Origin: Sthenelais limicola
Lineage: Eukaryota; Annelida; Polychaeta; Phyllodocida; Sigalionidae
Length of the DNA: 64,000 nt
Assembly (NCBI GenBank): GCA_942159475.1
Contig: OW804096.1
Location: 132,794,941 to 132,858,940 of the forward strand
Direction of reading: 5' to 3'
The position numbers and the translations under genes were made by a program. Each line of letters starts with the position of its first letter. Position 1 is the stretch's first letter. Under the pieces are notes generated by a model that made no database searches, was not told the origin of the DNA, and worked only from the letters and a program-made list of their open reading frames with translations. Shown here piece after piece: positions 55,115 to 64,000 of the stretch.

Positions 55115-55176
55115 CAATTATATTGATGAATCAATTGCTATAAATCCATTATATTGATGAATCAATTGCAATAAAT
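55115..55176. repeat. 31-bp tandem duplication
   Basis: Two adjacent copies (55115-55145 and 55146-55176) share attatattgatgaatcaatt with minor changes. Confidence 0.8.
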
Positions 55177-56205
55177 CAATTTCGTTATGCATGCATGGTT
55201 GATTAAATGTATCATTGTTTACCTCGATGTTTTGGAGCCTGCTCAATAAAAACAGCTTTAAATATATATCACCTGTCACAGGAGTTAAAATAAACTCATT
55301 AAAACTCACTGGGTGATTCACATCGTATCACATTTTTGACACTCTTGTCAGTCATTTTCCGAGTCATTTTCTTAAAACAAATTCAAATGAAAATACTAAT
55401 AATGAATTACGAAAGGAGAGAAATGAAACATACCTAATTTAATAGAATTGGAAATTAATCCATGCCTGTAAAATTAGGTATCTGTAGCAGGCTATGCGCG
55501 CATTTTTTCAAAAAGTACTAAGTGTATATTTTTATATTCTAGAAAATTCTTTATTCTAGAACGGCTTTCCATAGCCGCTACCTCATTGTAATACTGTAAT
55601 AATTAAAGCCTTGTTGCTATTTACAGAACCATATTCTATCCAGCATGTTGCCTGCACATACAACAAGGGATGTAGTGAGGGAGATACATTTCGTGGAAGA
55701 AAATCGATCAGACCTATGCACAGAGATCAGAGAGATTTGCAAGATTCATGTGCCCACTTCTCGTTGCCTATCTACAGTCCGATTTCTAGCTCTAGCTATA
55801 GCTCTCCCTCTCCAAGTCCAACCGATGTGGAGAGGTCGGGGAGATCAGACTTATAAAGTACATGCATCTAAATGGGTCTCTCGATTCCCATGATCTTCAA
55901 GAATTCGCCTTCTCTATCTCAACAATTTATGTTCGGAATTTATTATCATTGATGACTCTGATGTCATATATATTTTACACTGTGGACAATATGCTTATAA
56001 CGTTATTCGTTCAGTGGAATCAATGGACTTTATTATATTCAGGAATATCATAATGCATAGTATTCACCGCTCTTTTTAGTATTTATACTCAAACTGGAGG
56101 TTTTAGTTGAGATTTGTATGATATATAATCTTGCTTAATCTTTTTTTTTATCCACTCATTGGGCGAAAAACGTATATCGTGCTCTATCTATATAAGGCAA
56201 AAAAA

Positions 56206-56509
56206 AGGTGTGTTTCCGATTTATCTGGCTGAAAACTAGATATGTGGGGGGGTAACTTTTTTTAAATTTTTTATTAGGAAACCACTTCCAAGGTACTAAA
56301 AAAATGTCTGTTTTATAACAATAGTTGTTTTAATCAAGGAAAATGGGCTTTTTGACAGTTCCGGTTAGAAAAACCCGTTTTCCTGCTTTTATAAAAAAAA
56401 AAAGAAAAGAAAAAAAAAGAGCAAGATATGGTAAACAAAAATCAGGTATGGTCAAATTTTAGGTAGGGGAAGGTTTTTCTAGGTAGGGGGGTAAATCGGA
56501 AACACACCT
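56206..56509. mobile_element. TIR element with 18-bp perfect ends
   Basis: aggtgtgtttccgattta at 56206-56223 is the exact reverse complement of 56492-56509. The 304-bp interior is low complexity (poly-A/G stretches) and non-coding. Poly-A precedes the left end and poly-C follows the right end. Confidence 0.8.
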
Positions 56510-57974
56510 ATTCCCCCCCCCCCCTAATTATAGTGTTCTATAAGATAAGCTAAACACATATAGTTTGGACCTAGTCAAAGAAAGCTGCGTGGCTTTACAT
56601 GACAGACACTTTTTTTTTGGCAAGGAACGATCCATATTATGGTATTTCACCTATTGAACTGCGAAGCTAAGGAGATTTGGATGATGTGTCAATACGTTTG
56701 ACATAGTAAGACTCACAAATATGTACCGTCTGACTTAGTGAACTACATTTAGTTCTGTTATATAGGTTGAATATATTATATGGTTTTAATACATTGATGG
56801 CCGTAATTATAAATGTATTCTCTGTTTTGTAGGTTGAGAATTATATATATGGTTTTATATGGTTTTTAATCTCTCGAATGCCGTAATTGTATTCATAAAT
56901 ATATGTTTCTATGGAGCTCGAAAGGTATTAAGTTCGATTACCAATTAGAGTTCGATTAAGGCAAAGAAGGACAAGTAAATGGAGTTGAAGGTTGGCTTTT
57001 TGTTCAAAATCTTTATGCAGGTGTAGTTGTGTTTACATCCGTGTCATATTTACAAATTCAAATAACTATACAGCGGCTCACTATGAGGTGGTCTCCCCCC
57101 ACTACCTGACATTCGGCCAACCAGACGAAAAAGGAGGAAAAGAGATATAATTATAGTACACAAATGCAATATCACACGCCTATACATGTGATGAATTCCG
57201 ATAACACTGTTACAAAGAGGTCACATGTCAATAATTATTTTAATTAGCAACATATAACAACACTACACATATCAAACATATTAGTGTTTTTGAGATCCAT
57301 TCCTAACATTTCCCGTTCATAATACAATAATAATCTTTTATTTCCACATTCATACAGTTATACATTTTTCATTTTTGTGTTGGAAAAAGGATCGACCCCT
57401 CTGCATACACTGCCGGTCTTCCAGGAGGTCCTCAAGCTGTACAGTTGAGTCACAATTAACTGATTACACATTTTTCATTTACAAATACGAATGCATGATA
57501 TTCAATATCTCTTCTAACTAATAATAGCGTATTTGAACCATTTTAGTTACACTCGACCATGCAGTGAGGTACTGGTATACATAAAAAGACGAATGCAGAA
57601 TGACGTCGGTTACACCCATAAAAGTTCAAGCGTACATGGTAATTGGCATTTTTGTGTACATAAGTAGCCATTGAAGACTTTTGGTGGAGGGTAATTTCCT
57701 TTCTGTTGCATTGATCATTATGTTAGAAATTACTGTACTCGATCGTCTCAGTCTTTGTTAATAAGTTGGCACGTGAAGTATGTGTTACGAAGATTCGCTC
57801 CTGGAATTGGCTTTGCCAAGGCCATGCGTTTTGAGTGTCAACAGGTTAGAAGGGAGGGCAACAGTTCCGGCTTTAAGAAAAGAAAGAGCTCGTATAGCTG
57901 CGTATGTAATGTTGGTTTTTATTATACGCGCATGCTATATGAGAAGTGCTATAAGTGGGGTGCTATAAAAATAG

Positions 57975-58059
57975 TCATATAGGACGCGTCCTATATGAAT
58001 GTAGTTGTCTAAAAATAGCTCTGTTGTTATGCTTCGCGGAGCTTTGGCTCTCCGCGAAG
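57975..58059. repeat. 24-bp perfect palindrome followed by a 10-bp hairpin
   Basis: 57975-57998 is self-complementary with no spacer, centred on ggacgcgtcc. At 58032-58041 cttcgcggag pairs with 58050-58059 around an 8-nt loop. No coding context. Confidence 0.85.
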
Positions 58060-58250
58060 GATGTAAACAAATCCCCGCGATCGGTAATCCACTCGTGATT
58101 CTGGTACTATGATTAGAGAAATGCATAATAAAAATCACATCATTAAATAGAGCATTAAATTCTCTATTGAATGATATAAGTTTTATTAATGTAGCTCAAG
58201 AAATGGCTGCGATATGAACGTTTTAAGTGAACAATATAACTTGGCTAATA

Positions 58251-58412
58251 ACGGGGCTGTCAGTGGGGCTGTCAGTGGGGCAGCGGGGCTCTCTGAGACT
58301 TCTTTAATATTTTTTCAGTGATATTTGATAACATATGATGAAATGATCAAATTTTATGCACATATAATAGATATAGAATGGAACTCGTCCCATTCTCTCT
58401 ATACATTGTAAC
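58251..58412. repeat. Dispersed repeat, copy without hairpin
   Basis: Aligns with 60325-60589, from acggggctgtcagtggggct to the 'ttgtaac' end. It shares ctctgagacttctttaatat and atgcacatataata. It lacks the 115-bp palindrome present in the other copy, going directly from gaactcg to tcccattctc. Confidence 0.85.
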
Positions 58413-58632
58413 ACATGATAACCTTAATTGTATACATCGATATTTTCTGCACACACATTCCAATTTACCTGTTTACTATAGCTATATAATTATTTGTGTA
58501 CACATGCGTGGATGTTTACACCCATACTGCTTCAGCGATTAGTTATTTTTCGTCCCCGATTAGAAATAATAGTACCTTTAAAAAAAATAGATAAAACATA
58601 ATAGTACATTTTATTACATGAAATATTATAGA

Positions 58633-58968
58633 CTTTATTCCATGATTTGGCCGTGAGCGTACAATATAATCGATATACTTGCCGCTCACAAGGTGGACAA
58701 TATAAATTCCCTGTATTGTACAGTGACGTCACGACCGTTCGAGACTTGGGGGACAACAAAGTTTGATGAAATTAATGCAAATAAAGTTGTTTTAAGTTAA
58801 GAATCATGGAATAAAAGCAAGAATAGCACAGTATCGCGTCTTCGGCGGCCTATATTCTCCTCGTATGGCCGAAAAACAACTCGGCCTACGGCCTCGTAGT
58901 TTTCGGCCATACTCGGAGAATATAGTCCCCCTCATACGCGATACTATGCTATTCTTGCTATAATATAT
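58633..58968. mobile_element. Palindromic dispersed repeat, copy 2
   Basis: Same organisation as 8117-8452 and in the same orientation. The 15-nt apex tcggcctacggcctc is at 58881-58895. The right inner arm has one substitution (gtagtt for gttgtt). Flanking DNA is unrelated to copy 1, which sets the boundaries near tttattccatgatttgg and gctataatat. Confidence 0.85.
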
Positions 58969-59467
58969 ATTGCATTCAAGATATGGTATTTTGATATTGT
59001 CTTCAAGAATGATCTTCATTTAACGAAGCTCGGCGCAACTAGTAATCTATAAGAAGTATCAGACTCGGTCCTGTTGTGTTCCATTAATTATATTTTCTTA
59101 AATGCCCCCCAGCAAAGAAAAATATTGAAATAGGATTTTTTAAAAAAGATTACTGAATCCCCTTAAAATAATCTAAAAGTTAAAGAAAAACACATTCTAA
59201 ATCACATGGTATACTTGTCTGATATGAATTGTTATATTGCACCTTTATTGCAGGTCTAATCCTATTGCAGGTTGAGATCTAACCCTAATTTATGGGCGGT
59301 CACCACTCGGTGGCGTGGGCTGGTTCGTTGACCATATAGATTCGCTTGATTGATTCAATAAACGGAGCCCAACTCGTAAAAAAATGTTATTTTAGCCTAA
59401 CATTTGGCACAGAGAGAATACTTAGAAACCTCTAGTTATAACTGAACGTTATATCTGTGTTTAGTTT

Positions 59468-59844
59468 AGGGACTGTTCATTTTTAACCACGGGGGGGGGG
59501 GGGGGGAGAGAAAGGGGGCACCTCTTTTGTGCAGACTCAGAAGGGGGGGGGGGGCATTTTTTTTTATTGTACAGACTCTGAAGGGGGGGGGGGGGTCACC
59601 TTTTTTGCGCAGACTCTAAAAGTGTGTGTGTGGGGGGGGGGGGGGGGGGATTTTTTTTGCACAGCCTCGATCACGTCTCAGAGCTACAAGGATGAAGAGC
59701 GTGGTGTTAAACTTTCGAGGGGGGGGGGGGGGGACAAGAAATTTTGTACAATGGTGGTGGTGGTGGCAATTTTGGACAACATTTTTTTTCGCAAATTCTC
59801 TCCCTCCCATCTCCCGTCGGCCTACTTAATTATGAACAGTCCCT
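59468..59844. mobile_element. TIR element carrying repeated G tracts
   Basis: 13-bp inverted ends agggactgttcat at 59468-59480 and 59832-59844 frame 377 bp. Inside, 'gcagactc' is followed by G runs of 9-18 and T runs, repeated three or four times (59490-59740), then (ggt)n. The G runs could form quadruplexes. Glycine-rich open frames here are translations of the repeat. Confidence 0.75.
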
Positions 59845-60324
59845 TAGTCAAATCTCGTTCTCTCACACTATCTCACACTAGAGACCCGGAGTAAGTCTGC
59901 CGCGACTTGGATAATCTACTCTAAATTAAGAGAAATATAATTGATTAAGTGAAGTTCAATGGAATATTAGACAAGACAGACAAAAATGAAGCAGAATTTT
60001 TCTGCATAATGAGAAAAACCAATTCAAAATTATAATGTTCTTCATCTCTTCATTAACTAGCTGTCAACTGGTGGAAAGGTTTAATATGGGGTGAATATAA
60101 CGCTGAAGGATGAGTTACCTTCCCAAACAAATTTTGATTAGCAATATAATGCGTACATTATTTTTAGTATACTGGTACACTATGTACTGTCGAAGCAAGT
60201 AGGCCTACATGACATCCATAATTGAACACCAGAACAATAATATAGCCTAGTAGCATCCTTAGATCATTCTAGAACGACAGGCCAACCTTCACGCATATCC
60301 AAGCGACGCATGATATAAGGCGTG

Positions 60325-60589
60325 ACGGGGGCTGTCAGTGGGGCTGTCAGCGGGGCTCTCTGAGACTTCTTTAATATTTTTTCAGTGATATCTGATGACA
60401 TAATGATCAAATTTTATGCACATATAATAAATATAGAATGGAACTCGCCAGCAATAATCGAAAATTTATAGGACTTGATTCGTCCACATAAGCACTCTGC
60501 CTACGGCATCGTGCTTATGTGGACGAATCTCGTCCTATAAATTTTCGATTATTGCCGGCTCGTCCCATTCTCTCTCTGTATTTTGTAAC
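60325..60589. mobile_element. Dispersed repeat, copy with 115-bp palindromic insert
   Basis: Insert 60448-60562 relative to 58251-58412. Outer arms 60451-60473 and 60533-60555 pair perfectly over 23 bp, and inner arms 60477-60495 and 60511-60529 over 19 bp. The 15-nt apex is tctgcctacggcatc at 60496-60510. 'ctcg' occurs at both insert edges (60444-60447 and 60559-60562). Confidence 0.85.
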
Positions 60590-62316
60590 TGAATGTTGTA
60601 ATTGACACATGCATGTAGGCCTACATTTTGCCTGAACAATACTACTTTCAATCAAATAATAACATCCGGCCACTCTACCTGAAGTGTAGCCTACGTGTAC
60701 ATTTAGCCTATATGTAAGAAAAGGGGATTACTCTTTACTTGTATAAGTTCTTCAATTCATTTACAAGAGGGCTTCCGAGACTCACTACTTCGGTATAAGA
60801 AAGTTACCCGTCCTCGCCAGCAATTACTGCTTCCCTCTGGTGCAATGGAACGCGTTGCTCTGATCTCGCACCACGCACCTGTTGCCACCTATCGGAATGG
60901 TTCTTCGGTAGTAGAACTCTCCTTGGAAAAGTCTGAAATCTCGTAGCAACGACGGCGGAAACAAATATGGAGGCTAAATGTTGGATGTGGTAGGGAGAAG
61001 GGCTTAAATTTTGCCTGGATTTCTCAACCTTCTCGTATGTATGTACCTATTTTTTACTGAGATTTGTCATGTGTATATTCGTTGTACTGGGGTGTGAATA
61101 CAGGCTAGAGAAGGTCCCAATCAACTTGAACCAACACTCGCACCCCTCCTGTGCGGTAAGAGATAACACTGTTATAAGTGTTAACAATAACAGGCATACT
61201 GATGCTTGCACCTAAACACAATCCGACTTTTTGCCTGGTTCAGAATCGATCCCATTTTACAACTGTCTGATGGAAAGAGTCATTATGATTCGAGGAAATA
61301 TTGCTTGAAGGAGTGAGGTCGGTTGGTGACGTTCCAATTTATTTCCTGGAGTGTTGGCAAATACAACCAATGCCATTCAATGATTCATATATAAACAAAT
61401 CGCCCAGACTGGCCAGAGTCTGCAGAGAAGATCGATTGGTGCTATACATAATCACGCGGTGTCAATATTATGAAAGGTTCATATCAAACGAAACTAAACT
61501 GCGTTTGTCAAAAGTCGATTGAAAATATATGTAGCATGTATAACCATCGTACTGGATCCGTCAGTCAGGGCAAGGGGACGAGTACTTGTCTTTGTCTAGG
61601 CTTAGCAATGAATGCTAGTAATGAATGCTAATAATTTATAATAGTATCGATATCACTGATCAGTAATAGCACGGCTGCATGCATTGTCAAACGGCCTCCT
61701 GGGAAGGGGGTAAACAAAGATCATCTTCGGGCTTCCATCTGAGTTATATTCCAAAGCATTTGAATATAGTTTTGTCACACTTTAATCGACACTGTATTCT
61801 CAATTGGGGCTGCTATGACATAAGTTATTGTTGTGTCTTCTGTTTTTGTATACACGTTAACCGGTCTCCATCTCTATAATGACTATGGAACTCTATAGAG
61901 TCTTTAGAGATGGATACACTGTCCGGCCCCCTCGTTTCATGTCCATCCTAGCTAATTAATTGCCATCACCCTTTAGAACAAAACTTATGGAAGATAAGAT
62001 AAGATATCAAATGTAGACGTACATTTAGAATATGTCCAATGAGAGTGGGTTGGTCAGGGAATGCATTTTTTCATATATGGTTTAACTTTTATATCAATCT
62101 AGCCTCTCCCACTGATTATGTCATCTATATATATGGGTAGAATCTATATGATACGGTATATAGTTTACGCATGAAAGTCAATATAAATTAATTATGCGCA
62201 TGTATTTATGTAGGCACACCGTTATCAAGCCATTGGTAGCTATTGGTTAGAATATTTTATTCATATATGTATACATAAATGACGTCTTATCTCTTTCAGA
62301 GCATTACATTCTTATC

Positions 62317-64000
62317 ATGGCGAATACACAAATGCAAGGGGCGGAGCCCCCAATGTACTTACAAAGGCCTTCATCAGCCAGGTCGCAAGATGTCGCTCAC
62401 ATCCTTGCCCATACCTTCCGGGAACTCTTCACGAGGGATAGCATAGGTCAAGACACTGTGCAGTATTTGAACAAGTCTAGAGGTGGAAATGACAAATATC
62501 ATGAAAAATATGTAGACGCACTTCAAAAGGTAGACTGACTTTTGTTATTGAACATTTGGAAAACCTAATAACTTAATAAGACACATTGTACCAAATAATT
62601 ATATGTACATATATTGGCGATGCCATATTTCTTACAATGCATATGCGGCACGTGAGAATATACTAGTTTGGAATACCAAATTAAAATGTAAAGTCAAAAA
62701 CAAACACTTCAAATGCTTACAAATTGTAATTAAAATCGCTATTTCATATTTGACAAATCGGATTGCTAAAGGCTATAATGATCTAACGTGTAGTGTTTTT
62801 CTTGTGTTAAAGATACAAGAAGAAAGAGAGCGTCGTATCTCCGAGGTGTCAAAGCTAGAGAGGCATATAATGCAGGCCCAGGCTCGGGCTATGTCTGCCG
62901 ATGAGCGCGCTCTCAACCGTGTTTCCTCCGCCGCTAGTAACTTCCCTGATCTTGGATTACCTCCACGTTTGTATTTCTTCACTTTCCTCAGTGTTTCTGC
63001 CCAGCTTCAAATTAGTTGATCATCTTTATTTTACGTTCAGGGCAGAGCGATATATTCTTTATCATTGATTGACCCTACAACACTACTATATATATGTAAT
63101 TTGTAGATTGTCAGAAAACACATATATCCGCATTACCCAAGAAGAAGGTCAACTAGGCCGAAATGTTGGGCAGTAAAAATGAAACATCTACAAAACCCCA
63201 CCGCCTTGTTTGTAACGGTTCATTTCACTTTTTTTTACCAGCTTTAATTGTCATGTATTGAAACTCAAGGAGGCTGCCATGTTGGTGAAGTCGCTTCATA
63301 CTCAAAATTAAATCGAGTCCTCCATTAGCGCACAGGCTCAAATGGATTCTAGCTGCATATTATCGTAAAGAATATAACTTATTCCAAACTTGTGCCCTTT
63401 CTCATCTTAACGTTTTTGTATCAACGAATAAATGTTTATTTCATTTCAGCAAGGTCCAGTTTTCGATCCTGTATAGATTCAGAGCTACTACGAGATTATG
63501 ACCTAATCACACCTGAAGACTTTGGTACAGAGGAACCACCTATAGTTCCTGCTCCTCAACGTAAGTCTGCACATGCCATTAACTGGGAGTAAAACAAATG
63601 TTATTTCCTTTCATCTATCAGTGATGTCTATGTTTTTCTGAAACTCAGATATTAGTGTCAGTGATTACTTACATAGAACATTCAACTTTAACCTAATTTT
63701 CTACCCTGTACCTTATGAAAGGAACCCCATCTGCGGTTCCATTTGTAAGACGGACAAGCAGTTTGCACAGTGAAACGTCAGGTATGATGGTTGTCCATAT
63801 TTGGAAGGGATCATGGTGCATAAAATATGTATCTATACTTCCCTCTTCCGTGTCTATATGTCTCAATTCTAGTTAAAATAAATCAATAGCATTATCAATA
63901 CTCACACCACAGCCTTCACCCTCTCTGTACAGAATTCTCCATCCTTGACTATCCTAGAAACAGTTTACAAGTTGAAATTGTACCCGGATCCCATATGACT
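62317..64000 (+). CDS. DLEC1: DLEC1/CFAP81-like ciliary protein, N-terminal part
   Basis: Five exons so far: 62317-62529, 62813-62966, 63450-63560, 63722-63781, and 63933 running past the window end. Phases agree. The protein opens MANTQMQGAEPP and then follows human DLEC1: RPSSARSQDVAHILAHTFRE, the coiled-coil LERHIMQAQARAMSADER, and CIDSELLRDYDLITPEDF. DLEC1 (also CFAP81) is an axonemal/ciliary protein with many ASH/MSP-type beta domains further on, which are not in this window. Donor GTTTGT at 62967 is non-standard but required by the frame. An acceptor at 62298-62299 just before the ATG implies a non-coding first exon upstream. The gene is truncated only by the window edge. Confidence 0.93.
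63141..63163 (+). other. GAAGAA-stem-GAAA motif in DLEC1 intron 2
   Basis: gaagaa, then ggtc/ggcc pairing (with a G-U pair) around aacta, then cgaaat. Third member of the motif set at 4114-4140 and 36202-36226. Confidence 0.35.

Larger units (their letters stand above)
54034..62316. other. Gene-poor interval between alpha-tubulin and DLEC1 (divergent)
   Basis: 8.3 kb without a supported coding exon. It holds the tubulin promoter, a purine-only G/A tract (about 54515-54592), a 31-bp tandem duplication (55115-55176), a TIR element (56206-56509), palindromes (57975-58059), palindromic element copy 2 (58633-58968), a G-tract TIR element (59468-59844) and a paralogous repeat pair (58251-58412, 60325-60589). 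GTTGCC (60881-60886) and AGCAAC (60945-60950) are half-sites of an RFX X-box and may mark the DLEC1 promoter. Confidence 0.5.

Noticed and set aside
57755..57982. Arg-rich frames near the 24-bp palindrome
   Set aside because: Two overlapping frames of similar length and no similarity that I recognise.
59529..59894. Gly-rich frame of 121 codons
   Set aside because: Produced by G tracts in a TIR element; no protein-like composition.

Overview
This is a eukaryotic, animal window. Genes are split by short GT-AG introns with phase-matched exons, intergenic DNA is AT-rich and full of small inverted-repeat elements, and the protein set is metazoan. The proteins look like invertebrate-deuterostome orthologues of human genes. 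Frequent 'taggcctac'-type words hint at an echinoderm or hemichordate, but I cannot fix the phylum from sequence alone. No rRNA, tRNA, CRISPR or bacterial feature was seen.

Layout. 1-2700: minisatellite and satellite DNA. 2730-3503 (+): last two exons of a LANCL (LanC-like, probably LANCL3) gene. 5191-6736 (-): KXD1, a BORC/BLOC-1-type lysosome-positioning subunit. 9542-14636 (+): JMY/WHAMM-family actin nucleation factor. 17867-22741 (-) and 28970-33258 (-): two tandem betaine-homocysteine S-methyltransferase genes, here BHMT-a and BHMT-b. 34852-43399 (+): mitochondrial dimethylglycine dehydrogenase (DMGDH). 44725-46693 (-): CIAO2A, cytosolic Fe-S assembly. 49641-54033 (-): alpha-tubulin. 54034-62316: a gene-poor stretch rich in foldback and TIR elements. 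62317 to the window end (+): 5' part of DLEC1/CFAP81, a ciliary protein. All coding exons were joined by hand from splice sites and reading phase. The seven genes that are complete in the window give uninterrupted frames: KXD1 208 aa, JMY 739, BHMT-a 399, BHMT-b 397, DMGDH 877, CIAO2A 138 and tubulin 451.

How the genes fit together. BHMT moves a methyl group from betaine to homocysteine, making methionine and dimethylglycine. DMGDH oxidises that dimethylglycine in mitochondria, passing the one-carbon unit to tetrahydrofolate. Consecutive steps of choline/betaine catabolism are thus neighbours, and BHMT-b and DMGDH are divergently transcribed across about 1.6 kb. From memory, human 5q14 carries DMGDH-BHMT2-BHMT-JMY in the same order, so the block looks like an old conserved linkage rather than chance.

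The least expected material is in the repeats. Two palindromic element types have unrelated stems but nearly the same 15-nt apex. One of them also occurs as a paralogous pair with and without the hairpin. Several short TIR elements and a thrice-repeated 'GAAGAA-stem-GAAA' motif are reported below.
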